The notes beneath the pieces were generated by a model. The model made no database searches. It was not told the origin of the DNA and saw nothing but the letters and a program-made list of their open reading frames with translations. Shown one piece after another: positions 16,191 to 25,093 of a stretch of 64,000 nucleotides of DNA. The DNA is from Paenibacillus brevis (GTDB lineage: Bacteria; Bacillota; Bacilli; Paenibacillales; Paenibacillaceae): contig NZ_JAHLQJ010000001.1 in the NCBI RefSeq assembly GCF_018919145.1, positions 248,001-312,000 of the forward strand, in the 5' to 3' direction. The translations under genes were made by a program, and so were the position numbers. The first letter of the stretch is position 1, and each line of letters begins with the position of its first letter.

Positions 16191-18971
16191 TTAAAATGTG
16201 CGCTTGAGCTCGATCCAGTCCAGCTGGATGCCCGGCTTGGTATGATCAAACGTCATTTCGTATCCGCCGGCTTCCAGCTCCACCTTCACGAGCTTCTGCT
16301 TAATCCATCTGCCATCCGTGCCGTTCGTCTGAATTGTCGTAACCACCTGGTTGTTCAGAATCAGGTTACATGCGCTTTGCGCCAGATTATTGTCCGGCGA
16401 CATGATATTGACAATAATCCGGTATTGGCCGCCTTCCGTCACCTGGAACAAGGTCGGCTCCTTCGCCGATGGGTGAAGTCGTCCCTCTTCGGAAAGCTCC
16501 TGCGCAGCAGCAATCGGATTAGCGGCGACTGTGACGACCTTCTCTTCAATAATCTGCTCTCTGGAGAATACCGGCGCATGCATCAAAAAGTTGCAGATGG
16601 TCATGGCGCTGCGTTGCAATTCCCCGACTGTCAGAGTCCCATTTTCCAGCGATTCCAGGGTGTTGTCATCCAGCGAGTTAATCTCCGCGCCATAGTTGTT
16701 CACTACCATGTACAGATCGTTCTGAGCCCGAACCATCCAGTTCGTGTATTTGTTGCTTGGCGCGCCGCCCTCTACAACATCATTCATAAGCGCCCACCAG
16801 TCAGTCATCACAATTCCTGTGTAGCCCCACTCTCCGCGCAGGATCGTCGTATTCAGATCATAGTTCGATGCAGCCCAATGACCATTGATCGGATTGTAGG
16901 AGGTCATAATCGAATTGGCCCCTGCTTCCTTCACCGCGATCTCGAAGCCCTTCAGATAGATCTCGCGCAGCGCTCGCTCGGAGACGACCGCATTGACTTT
17001 TGTCCGGTACTTCTCCTGATTGTTGCACGCGAAATGCTTCAATGTCGCGTTGGAGCCGCCCTGCTTGATTCCGCGCGTGCACGCCGCGGCGAATTCTCCG
17101 GTAATCAACGGATCCTCCGAGAAGTATTCGAAGTTCCGGCCATTCAGCGGGCTGCGGCGAATATTCAGTCCTGGCCCCAGCAGCGCGTCAATCTCATTTC
17201 TCAGCAGCTCCTGGCCTTCCATAATGTACAGTTCTTCTACAAGCTCGACGTTCCAGGTAGCCGCAAGCAAGGTGCCGATCGCAACCTGGGTCGCCTTCAG
17301 GCCGCTGTCCATCCGGATGCCGGACGGTCCGTCAGCCGTGCATCCCACAGGAATGCCATAGCTGAGCAGCGAATCGCTTACACCGCCGAATGCCGAAGCC
17401 GTTCCCGGCGTAACCAGCGGACTGCTCATGCCCTCGCCGCGGACAATCGCCGCCAAATCCTGATTGCTAAGCTGTGCAATGAAGGTCTCCATGCTTACCT
17501 TGCCTTCTTGAACATCCTTCAGCTTATAGCCCTGGTCTCCCGTCTGCTCCAGACTCTTCGGAAGATTGCGTTCAATGCGCTCCTCCATCGAGACGGTTCT
17601 AACCGGAACCGCAGAATAATCCGCTTCATAGGTTCCATCCGGTCTCCGCGCGCCCGGCTTCAATCGGGAGAAGCCCTCTACCGGAGCCATCGCCTCTTGA
17701 AGCTGCTGGATAACCTGAAGCGAGCTGATCGAATATCCGTCCTGACCGCCAATGGCTGCCACAGCCGTATTTTTCACGCTTGTCCCTACATGCATAATAT
17801 AAGTCCCTGCTTCAAGCACATAAGCCGAACGGTATCCCGTAATGCCGGCATCGTCATAAGAGGCCATACGGCGAACGGGGAAGCTCAGGGTTAGGCGCTG
17901 GGATTCTCCCGGCTTCAGGGTGCGTGTCTTAGCAAATGCAGCAAGCGCTCTTGCAGGCTGGCCCAGCTTGCCCTGAGGGGCTTCATAATAGAGCTGGACC
18001 ACCTCTTTACCTGCATAGATATCCCCTGTATTCGTAACCGTCACATCGACCTCGATGACATCTCCATCCGATTTGTTGAGAATTCTTCCTTCTCCCAGTT
18101 GATAAGCAAATGTCGTGTAGGAAAGCCCGAAGCCAAATTCATACTGAACCTTCTCCGGACAGAATGTCTCGAAATAACGATAGCCGACATAAATGTCCTC
18201 TTCATAGATGCTCTTCAACTCACCGCCGTAATTTTTGGTTGAGGGATAATCCTCGATCCGGTAAGCGATCGTATCGGTGAGCTTGCCGCTCGGCGATACT
18301 TCGCCTGCGAGCACGTCAGCAATTGCATTGCCGCCCTCCATGCCCCCTTGCCATGCATAGATCACACTGGCAATCGGGTAGGTGTAGCGGCTATCGTTCA
18401 GCCAGCTCATATCAATAATATTGGATACGTTGAGCACTACAATCGTCTGTTCAAAATGATGCGTTACCTTGTAGAGCATATCCTTCTCATTATCTGTCAG
18501 CAGATAACTGCCCGGAGCAATGGCATTATCCTGATCCTCCCCAGCGGTACGGCCGATAACCACAACAGCCTTCGAGGATTTGCTTCTTGCCGAGGCCACC
18601 AGCTCATCGCTCAGCGGCATCTCCTTCTGATGCCACGGTTCTGCGGCCCAACCGCCACCCCCGTTGTCAAAAGGATTCTGCTCAATCCATTGTTCATATA
18701 CGCGAGCCAAATCCTCATTCAGCTGAATTCCGTCCTTGCCGCGCAGTCCATTCAGCAGATTCGTCGTATGCGTTACATTCACGCTTCCGCCGGAACCGGT
18801 TCCGCTGCGGTAATAGTTGATCTGGGTTCTTCCGAATACCGATACGGTATCCTGCGGAAGTAAAGGAAGGGCTTGCAAATCATTTTTTAGCAATACCGCC
18901 CCTTCTGTGGCAGCAGTTTTGCTGAACTCGGCGAAACCTTCTAATGGGACTCCCAATTTCTTTGTTGTCAA
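16191..18971 (-). CDS. GH3 glycosidase with reversed domain order
   Basis: 926 residues. Residues about 15-300 match the GH3 C-terminal domain (EGAVLLKND, VVIGRTAGEDQDNA, VIYAWQGGMEGGNA). A fibronectin-type-III-like part follows (to about 400), then the (beta/alpha)8 domain that is normally first (GPGLNIRRSPLNGRNFEYFSEDP in part: GRNFEYFSEDP; KHFACNNQE near 645; GIVMTDWWA with predicted nucleophile Asp724). The last 95 residues resemble a carbohydrate-binding beta-sandwich. Reversed order is known in some rumen and clostridial beta-glucosidases. No signal peptide, so it acts on imported oligosaccharides. The start is TTG 18971 with GAGGAG 9 nt upstream. A 20-bp palindrome precedes it. Confidence 0.92.
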   Translation of the reverse strand: MTTKKLGVPLEGFAEFSKTAATEGAVLLKNDLQALPLLPQDTVSVFGRTQINYYRSGTGSGGSVNVTHTTNLLNGLRGKDGIQLNEDLARVYEQWIEQNPFDNGGGGWAAEPWHQKEMPLSDELVASARSKSSKAVVVIGRTAGEDQDNAIAPGSYLLTDNEKDMLYKVTHHFEQTIVVLNVSNIIDMSWLNDSRYTYPIASVIYAWQGGMEGGNAIADVLAGEVSPSGKLTDTIAYRIEDYPSTKNYGGELKSIYEEDIYVGYRYFETFCPEKVQYEFGFGLSYTTFAYQLGEGRILNKSDGDVIEVDVTVTNTGDIYAGKEVVQLYYEAPQGKLGQPARALAAFAKTRTLKPGESQRLTLSFPVRRMASYDDAGITGYRSAYVLEAGTYIMHVGTSVKNTAVAAIGGQDGYSISSLQVIQQLQEAMAPVEGFSRLKPGARRPDGTYEADYSAVPVRTVSMEERIERNLPKSLEQTGDQGYKLKDVQEGKVSMETFIAQLSNQDLAAIVRGEGMSSPLVTPGTASAFGGVSDSLLSYGIPVGCTADGPSGIRMDSGLKATQVAIGTLLAATWNVELVEELYIMEGQELLRNEIDALLGPGLNIRRSPLNGRNFEYFSEDPLITGEFAAACTRGIKQGGSNATLKHFACNNQEKYRTKVNAVVSERALREIYLKGFEIAVKEAGANSIMTSYNPINGHWAASNYDLNTTILRGEWGYTGIVMTDWWALMNDVVEGGAPSNKYTNWMVRAQNDLYMVVNNYGAEINSLDDNTLESLENGTLTVGELQRSAMTICNFLMHAPVFSREQIIEEKVVTVAANPIAAAQELSEEGRLHPSAKEPTLFQVTEGGQYRIIVNIMSPDNNLAQSACNLILNNQVVTTIQTNGTDGRWIKQKLVKVELEAGGYEMTFDHTKPGIQLDWIELKRTF

Positions 18972-18992
18972 AGTATTCTCTCCTCAATACGT

Positions 18993-19012
18993 TAATAAAA
19001 ACGTTTTTATTA
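18993..19012. promoter_or_regulatory. Perfect 20-bp palindrome, LacI-type operator
   Basis: TAATAAAAACGTTTTTATTA: a perfect inverted repeat with a central CG, the form of LacI-family operators. It lies between the likely -10 region (TATAGA further right) and the ribosome site of the GH3 gene, where a bound repressor would block transcription. No LacI regulator gene is in the window. Confidence 0.7.
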
Positions 19013-19101
19013 CTCTTACTCTATAAGTTACCTTATCTTTTTGAAAAATACCATTGTTTTTGTAAACATTAACAATTAATCGGGGCGAGGTCCTTTACTG
19101 T

Positions 19102-20118
19102 TTACCATCCTCCAGTGTTACGCTCTACCAATTCCTTCAGGAAGTTCAGCCATTCCGGCTGATCATTCAGGCAAGGAGCAAACTGAAAGCGCTCTGCCTG
19201 TCCGCCAGAAGCCTGGAAATGCTCACGGCCTTCAATATTCAGTTCGTGCAAGGTCTCCAGACAATCGGTGACCAGGCCCGGCGAGAAGATCATGGGACTG
19301 GAGATCCCGCGCTCATGCAAGGCCTTAAGGGTCTCTTCGGTAGAAGGGCCTACCCACTCCTCCGGACCAAATCTAGATTGGAAGGATATTTGCCATTTTC
19401 CGTCTTCCCATCCCATCGCTTCGGCTAATAGCCGCCCTGTCTCCATACATTGCTGAGGATAAGGATCTCCTGTATCAGCATAGCGCTTGGGAATGCCATG
19501 AAAAGTAAGCACCGTATAATCCGTCCGGCCCTCTTGCCCTTGGCGGTGCAAAATTCGCTGCAGATGAGCCTTCATAGCGTCAATATATCCGGGATCGTCG
19601 TAATAAGGCTCGACAAAACGCATCGTCGGAATAAAGCGCTTGGCTGCCTTCCCGCCAAAGCTCTTCCGTCCCAGTGCCGCAAAGCAGGTCTGGTCATACA
19701 CCGACGCCGTCGTCGTTGAGGAGTATTGGGGGAACATCGGCACGATCAGAATACGGCTGATTCCTGATTTCTCCAATGACTCTATAGCCTTCTCAATACT
19801 GTGATCACTATATGCAAGGCCTAATTCGACCTGATAGTCCGATCCTAGCTTGTCCTGCAACGCGGTTTGCTGCCGGAGCGAATAAACCCATAAAGGGGAG
19901 CCTTCTTCAGTCCAGATTTGGCGGTACAGGCTTGCTGATTTCTTGGGGCGTGTACGCAAAATAATTCCTCTTAGCACGGGCTGCCACAGTAAAGGATGCG
20001 TGTCTACGATCCTCCGATCGGAGAGAAACCGCCGCAAATACGGGCGCACCGAGCGGGCTTCGGGAGCCGAGGGTGTTCCGATTTGCGCCAGGATCACACC
20101 GATCCGAGCGTGCTTCAT
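19102..20118 (-). CDS. hemH: Ferrochelatase, proteobacterial type
   Basis: 338 residues. Inserts Fe2+ into a porphyrin in the last part of haem synthesis. Motifs: GTPSAPEARSVRPYL, FLSDRRIVD, GSPLWVYSLRQQ, PMFPQYSSTTTASV, FHGIPKRYADTGDPYP (metal-site His), FQSRFGPEEWVGPST, SPGLVTDCLETL. This set matches the protoporphyrin ferrochelatases of Proteobacteria and relatives more than the coproporphyrin ferrochelatases of Bacillus, which have different N-terminal and central blocks. ATG 20118 is preferred; GGAGG lies 12 nt upstream, while the ATG within MEIL would abut it. No other haem gene is adjacent. Confidence 0.92.
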   Translation of the reverse strand: MKHARIGVILAQIGTPSAPEARSVRPYLRRFLSDRRIVDTHPLLWQPVLRGIILRTRPKKSASLYRQIWTEEGSPLWVYSLRQQTALQDKLGSDYQVELGLAYSDHSIEKAIESLEKSGISRILIVPMFPQYSSTTTASVYDQTCFAALGRKSFGGKAAKRFIPTMRFVEPYYDDPGYIDAMKAHLQRILHRQGQEGRTDYTVLTFHGIPKRYADTGDPYPQQCMETGRLLAEAMGWEDGKWQISFQSRFGPEEWVGPSTEETLKALHERGISSPMIFSPGLVTDCLETLHELNIEGREHFQASGGQAERFQFAPCLNDQPEWLNFLKELVERNTGGW

Positions 20119-20350
20119 CAATATTTCCATCCTCCATTCACGGCTTAACATCTGATGTATGAGCTATAGTATTGACTATATTATAATTCTTCGCTATCAA
20201 TCTTCTCACTTTTTCTTGCACAAATTTGAGGCATTTTCCTTGAATAGCAACCCGTTAGACTGAAGCTTGCCTTTTTCTCCCATGGTATACTTATAAATGA
20301 CCGATGTTGGCCGAAGCAAAAATCTGTATATAAGGAAAGGACAGGTGTCC

Positions 20351-22099
20351 GTGCGTGGAAAAACATTACTGTTGAATCACATGAAGGCCCATTTATTGTT
20401 CTACCTGGCTGCGGTGTTGTCTCTGATTGCCGCAAATGTTACGTATGCTTACTTCCCCAAGGTGTTGGGTGATTTCACCGACCACCTGCAAAGCGGGGCG
20501 TTGACCAAATCCGATGTCGGATATTATGCGATGCTTCTGGTCGGGATTGCGATTGTATACGGGCTCTGCTTCGGCATTGGACAGTATATCAATCACCGCC
20601 TGGGACGGATCTTCGAGTTTCGGGCAAGACAAGAACTCTTTCATCATTTCACTCAATTAAGCGAGTCGTACTACTCTCGAAACGGAATTGGCAAGCTGCT
20701 TAGCTATGTCATGAACGACGTGACCGGTGTGCGCGAGTCGATTGCCAACGGACTGAATCAAATGACCAATGCGTCCGTGCTGATCATCTCCGTGGTCGTT
20801 ATGATGGCTGCGAGCGATATTCCGGTACTGCTCATTCTGGTCTGCGTGCTGCCGCTGCTCGCGATTCCCTTTATGGTTATCGGCTTCGGGCCGAAAATCC
20901 GCGACCGTTCCCGACGGGTTCAGGAAGCGCTGGCTTCAATGACGGAGTCTGCCGAAGAGCAATTCGAAGGCGTAAAGGTGACCAAGAGCTTTGCTGCGGA
21001 AAATATAGCTCGCGACCGCTTCGGAGCTTCTGTGGATCACATCCTGCAACGTCAGCTCTCCCTGGTTAAGATCACCTCCATGTTCCAGGCGCTCCTTCCC
21101 TTCACAGGGGCTGTCTCGATGGCTGTTGCAATCGCTTACGGCGGACTTCTGGTCACCCGCGGACAGTTGTCGCTGGGTCTCTTCGTGGCCTTAACCTTGT
21201 ACCTTCGCATGATTATGAATCCGCTGCGGCTCATCGGGAACGTCATTAATACCATGCAGCGTTCCCGGGCATCCCTGGACAGATTGAACCGGCTGCTGGC
21301 GGTAGAGCCGGAAATCAAGGAGGGCGATGACACCCTTCCGCCGTCCGAGCAGCACCTTGGCATAGATATTCACCATTTGACCTTTGCCTATCCTGATGCC
21401 GGGGAAGCGAGCCTGGATGACATCAGCTTCTCGGTCAAGCCCGGCGAGACCTTAGGGATTGTAGGGCGCACCGGGAGCGGCAAGACAACCCTGGTTAAGC
21501 TGCTGCTGCGTCTATATGACGCTCCTCGCGGAACGATCTATATCGGAGGAAGGGATATTCGGGATCTGTCTCTCAGCAGCCTGCGCACACAGATTGCGTA
21601 TGTTCCTCAAGACGGCTTCCTGTTCAGCACCACCATCCGCGATAATATCGCCTTTTTCAACCGGGACGCAGAGCTGCATGAGGTCGAGGAGGCTTCAAGG
21701 CTGGCAGAGCTGCACGAGAGTATCACCGGGTTCTCCGATCAATTCGATACGAAGCTTGGCGAGCGGGGGCTCACCCTCTCCGGCGGGCAGCGTCAGAGAA
21801 CCAGTCTGGCCCGGGGGCTTATCAAATCGGCTCCGATTCTTCTGCTGGACGACAGCGTGAGCGCCGTCGATGCCGTGACGGAGACAAAGATTCTAGCGAA
21901 TCTGCGGCAGTCTAGACAAGGAAAGACGACGATTATTATTGCTCATCGGATCAGTGCCGTTAAGCACGCCGATCATATTATTGTGCTGGAGGACGGCAAG
22001 CTGTCTGAGCAGGGAACTCATGAGGAGTTGCTTCACCTCCAGGGTCTGTATGCTTCCCTGCATGAGATTCAGGAAGGAGAGGGTACCCATGCCGGCTGA
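20351..22099 (+). CDS. ABC exporter half-transporter, degenerate-site subunit
   Basis: 582 residues: six transmembrane segments (about 15-305), then an ATPase domain with Walker A GRTGSGKTT, Q-loop AYVPQDGF, signature LSGGQRQR, and Walker B ILLLDDSVSAVDA. The catalytic Glu after Walker B is Asp, as in the non-catalytic half of heterodimeric exporters such as BmrC. The frame is open to 20297; GTG 20351 has AAGGAAAGGA 9 nt upstream. It overlaps the next gene by 11 nt, which fits a heterodimer. Multidrug or lipid export is likely; the substrate is not known. Confidence 0.92.
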   Translation: MRGKTLLLNHMKAHLLFYLAAVLSLIAANVTYAYFPKVLGDFTDHLQSGALTKSDVGYYAMLLVGIAIVYGLCFGIGQYINHRLGRIFEFRARQELFHHFTQLSESYYSRNGIGKLLSYVMNDVTGVRESIANGLNQMTNASVLIISVVVMMAASDIPVLLILVCVLPLLAIPFMVIGFGPKIRDRSRRVQEALASMTESAEEQFEGVKVTKSFAAENIARDRFGASVDHILQRQLSLVKITSMFQALLPFTGAVSMAVAIAYGGLLVTRGQLSLGLFVALTLYLRMIMNPLRLIGNVINTMQRSRASLDRLNRLLAVEPEIKEGDDTLPPSEQHLGIDIHHLTFAYPDAGEASLDDISFSVKPGETLGIVGRTGSGKTTLVKLLLRLYDAPRGTIYIGGRDIRDLSLSSLRTQIAYVPQDGFLFSTTIRDNIAFFNRDAELHEVEEASRLAELHESITGFSDQFDTKLGERGLTLSGGQRQRTSLARGLIKSAPILLLDDSVSAVDAVTETKILANLRQSRQGKTTIIIAHRISAVKHADHIIVLEDGKLSEQGTHEELLHLQGLYASLHEIQEGEGTHAG

Positions 22100-23918
22100 A
22101 CCCAAGCAGCGCGAGGATAACAAGCACACCGTCTCTCCGGAAGAACGCCGTCAAGCCTTCAAGGCTCTATTTTCATATGCCAAGCCTCACCGCAAATCCT
22201 TTCTCGGGGTTTTTATCTGTGCATTCCTAGCTATTTCGGCCGACCTGCTCCAGCCGTTCCTGATCAAATACGCGATTGATGAAAAGGTGCTCTTCGGTGC
22301 GTACGGGCCTAAAATTCTGATCGGGCTGGCGGCAGGATATCTGCTTCTCGAAGCGCTTAGCGGTGTGTTCTCCTATGTTCAGGCGAATCTGCTGCAGCGT
22401 GTTGGGCAGAGCATTGTTGCTCTCCTCCGGAAAGACCTGTTCAAACATATCACCGGACAGTCGATGTCCTTCTTCGATCGGAACTCTATGGGAGGGCTTG
22501 TCACGAATGAGTCCAGTGATACCGAGACGATCAATCAGTTCTTCACCCAGGTTCTGTTCAGTCTCGTCCGGGACGGACTCTCCCTCATTCTTGTTATAGT
22601 CTTTATGTTTGCGCTGGATGTGCGGCTTGCCCTATATTGCCTGATCCTGTTTCCGATCATTACGGGCATCGCGGTGGCTTTCCGTAAGCATCTGCGATCC
22701 TGCTACCAGCAGGCCCGTTCGCTGCTCTCCCGGCTTATTGCCTTTACTGCGGAGAACTTATCCGGTATGAGCCTGATTCAGTCCTTCCATCAAGAGCAAG
22801 AGCAGGAAGACCGTTTTACGAATCGGAACACCTCCTACTTAAAGGCAAATCTCCGGGAGGTTCGCGCATCGGTGCTCTTTAACCGATCCTTTGATGTCCT
22901 GGGCAATCTGGCCGTTGCATTTGTCGTCTGGCTCGGCGGGTTTGCCGTGCTCGACCAGCAAATCGAATTCGGCGTACTGTATGCATTCATCAGTTATATC
23001 CGCCAGTTCTTTCAACCGATTAACCAAATTACTCAACAGTGGAATACCCTTCAATCCACCACGGTGTCCATGGACCGGCTGTGGCGCATCTTCTCTACCC
23101 AACCGGAGGTTAAGGAGCCCGCACCGGAGGAAACGAAGACCCTGGCCCCTGCTGCTGTACGAGGGCGGGTAGACTTCAATCAGGTGCGATTCTCCTATGT
23201 AGACGGGCAAGAGGTGCTTCATGGTCTGAACCTGCATATACAAGTGGGAGAATTCATCGGCATTGTCGGCACTACGGGCGCTGGGAAAAGCTCCCTCGTT
23301 AACCTTCTAGCCCGCTTCTATGATGTTGACCGCGGGAGCGTGGAGATTGACGGCACCGATATTCGGCGTTTGCCCCAGCAGGACCTGCACCGAATCGTAG
23401 GCTTGGTCCAGCAGGAGCCTTACCTGTTCTCCGGAACGATCGTGGACAATGTTCGTCTCTTCCAGGAGCATATTACCCGTGAGGAGGTCATCAAGGCCTG
23501 CCGCCAGGTCGGCGCGCATCCGATGATCAAGCGGCTGGGGCGCGGCTATGATACGAAGTTGTCCAATCGCGGAAGCGGGCTCTCCGCCGGAGAACGCCAG
23601 TTGATTTCCTTCGCCCGGATTCTGGTTTTCCGGCCGAAGATCCTCATTTTGGATGAGGCAACCGCCAATCTCGATTCTCAGACGGAGCAACTGATCCAGC
23701 ATGCGTTAAGCGTCGTGGCTGCCGGCCGAACCACCTTGGTTATTGCTCACCGGCTGTCTACTGTACAGCATGCGGACCGGATTATCGTCATCGACAGCGG
23801 ACGGATTGTGGAGGCAGGCTCTCATGAGGAATTGCTCCAACAGGATGGATATTACGCAGAATTGACGCGTCATTCCCGGTTGCAGCACAACGCGCCGAAC
23901 GTACGCGTCCAAGGCTAA
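22089..23918 (+). CDS. ABC exporter half-transporter, catalytic subunit
   Basis: 609 residues: a roughly 30-residue hydrophilic N-terminus, six transmembrane segments and an ATPase domain with Walker A GTTGAGKSS, signature LSAGERQ, and Walker B ILILDEATANLDS with the catalytic Glu intact. It pairs with the upstream gene as in BmrCD/YheIH-type heterodimers, where only one composite site hydrolyses ATP fast. ATG 22089 lies inside the end of the first gene with GGAGAGGG upstream, so translation is coupled. Confidence 0.93.
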   Translation: MPAEPKQREDNKHTVSPEERRQAFKALFSYAKPHRKSFLGVFICAFLAISADLLQPFLIKYAIDEKVLFGAYGPKILIGLAAGYLLLEALSGVFSYVQANLLQRVGQSIVALLRKDLFKHITGQSMSFFDRNSMGGLVTNESSDTETINQFFTQVLFSLVRDGLSLILVIVFMFALDVRLALYCLILFPIITGIAVAFRKHLRSCYQQARSLLSRLIAFTAENLSGMSLIQSFHQEQEQEDRFTNRNTSYLKANLREVRASVLFNRSFDVLGNLAVAFVVWLGGFAVLDQQIEFGVLYAFISYIRQFFQPINQITQQWNTLQSTTVSMDRLWRIFSTQPEVKEPAPEETKTLAPAAVRGRVDFNQVRFSYVDGQEVLHGLNLHIQVGEFIGIVGTTGAGKSSLVNLLARFYDVDRGSVEIDGTDIRRLPQQDLHRIVGLVQQEPYLFSGTIVDNVRLFQEHITREEVIKACRQVGAHPMIKRLGRGYDTKLSNRGSGLSAGERQLISFARILVFRPKILILDEATANLDSQTEQLIQHALSVVAAGRTTLVIAHRLSTVQHADRIIVIDSGRIVEAGSHEELLQQDGYYAELTRHSRLQHNAPNVRVQG

Positions 23919-23941
23919 AGCACGCATGCGTTTATACAGAA

Positions 23942-23990
23942 GGGGCAGACCGAGAATCAGTGAATACTGACTTCCGGTCTGCCCCGTTTT
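23942..23990 (+). terminator. Terminator of the ABC exporter operon
   Basis: GGGGCAGACCG pairs with CGGTCTGCCCC, followed by GTTTTC. It begins 23 nt after the second ABC gene. Confidence 0.85.
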
Positions 23991-24050
23991 CATGTTTGTC
24001 GCATCCAGCTATGATCCTTCGGTTTGTGGACGAGACATCTTGTTATATCA

Positions 24051-24899
24051 TCAAAACTCCTCATACTCAGCCGGGTCTTGCCCCCACAAGCGTCCGCTTC
24101 CGTCTCCATCGCCGAAGCTGAGGATGACGTTCATTTCCGCTTCTGACAGTTCAAAATCAAACAGCTCCAGATTTTCCTTCTGATGCTGCAGGGAGCCTGC
24201 CTTCGGAATTGGAATGGACCCAAGCTGAGTATGCCAGCGGAGTATCACCTGGCTTGGCGTCTTCCCATGAGCTGCCGCGATCTGAGCGATCCGTTCATCC
24301 TGCAGCATATGGTGCCCCCGGCCAAGCGGGCTCCAGGATTCCGAGACGATGCCGTATTCCGCATCCTTCTGACGTTGATCGGCCTGGTCAAAATAAGGAT
24401 GCAGTTCAATCTGATTCAGGCTGGGCGCAACCCCCGTCTCCCGTACCAATCGTGCATTATGTTCAGGCAAGAAATTACTGACGCCGATGGAGCGGATATA
24501 TCCCCGCTTTCTCGCTTCGATCATAGCCTGCCATGCTTCAATATAAAGGTCCTGCTTCGGGTTAGGCCAATGAATCAGATACAGGTCATAATAATCCAGC
24601 CCGGCACGATACAGCGATTCTTCAATCGTGACAAGCGCCTCTTGGTAAGCATGACGGCGGCCCGGCAGCTTGGAGCAGATCAGCAGGTCCTCACGAGGAA
24701 CGGAGCTTTGCTTCACGGCCTCACCCACTGCTCCCTCATTCTCGTAGTTAAAGGCGGTATCGATTAATCGGTAGCCCAGATCAATTGCTCCCGTAATCGA
24801 CTTCACACCGGCGGCGCCCTTCAAGGAATAAGTTCCAAGGCCAATTGCAGGCACCTTCAAACCATCGTTCAATGTAATTTCCGGAATATGTTGACTCAT
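24051..24899 (-). CDS. Aldo/keto reductase
   Basis: 282 residues, an NADPH-dependent (beta/alpha)8 reductase of carbonyl compounds. It begins TLNDGLKVPAIGLGTY, and shows the catalytic tetrad in context: Asp in LIDTAFNYENE, Tyr in the same block, Lys in ICSKLPG, His in LIHWPNP. IPIPKAGS and the C-terminal FELSEAEM block bind NADPH. The ribosome site AGGAGG precedes ATG 24899. Related Bacillota enzymes (YtbE/YvgN) reduce methylglyoxal and similar aldehydes; a specific role here is not evident. Monocistronic. Confidence 0.92.
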   Translation of the reverse strand: MSQHIPEITLNDGLKVPAIGLGTYSLKGAAGVKSITGAIDLGYRLIDTAFNYENEGAVGEAVKQSSVPREDLLICSKLPGRRHAYQEALVTIEESLYRAGLDYYDLYLIHWPNPKQDLYIEAWQAMIEARKRGYIRSIGVSNFLPEHNARLVRETGVAPSLNQIELHPYFDQADQRQKDAEYGIVSESWSPLGRGHHMLQDERIAQIAAAHGKTPSQVILRWHTQLGSIPIPKAGSLQHQKENLELFDFELSEAEMNVILSFGDGDGSGRLWGQDPAEYEEF

Positions 24900-25021
24900 C
24901 TTTTCAGCCTCCTTTTCTATGAATAGGTTACCTCTTCAACTATGGAATAGCAAAAAACGAGGCCATCCATCCCATCAGGAGCATTCACCTGGAGATAACG
25001 CAGATACGATGGATACAGCAA

Positions 25022-25046
25022 ACCCAGCACCGAGTCGGTACTGGGT
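25022..25046 (-). terminator. Candidate terminator after the mannosidase operon
   Basis: ACCCAG..ACCG AGT CGGT..CTGGGT hairpin, 48 bases beyond the GH125 stop. The tail read leftwards is only TTTGCTGT, so termination may be weak. Confidence 0.4.
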
Positions 25047-25093
25047 CATGCTTCACAACGTTCATGTTCATTTCAAGGGGAGCCTCTAAGCTG

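Noticed and set aside
16242-17894. 550-residue + strand ORF within the GH3 gene
   Set aside because: Antisense shadow of the well-supported GH3 reading frame.
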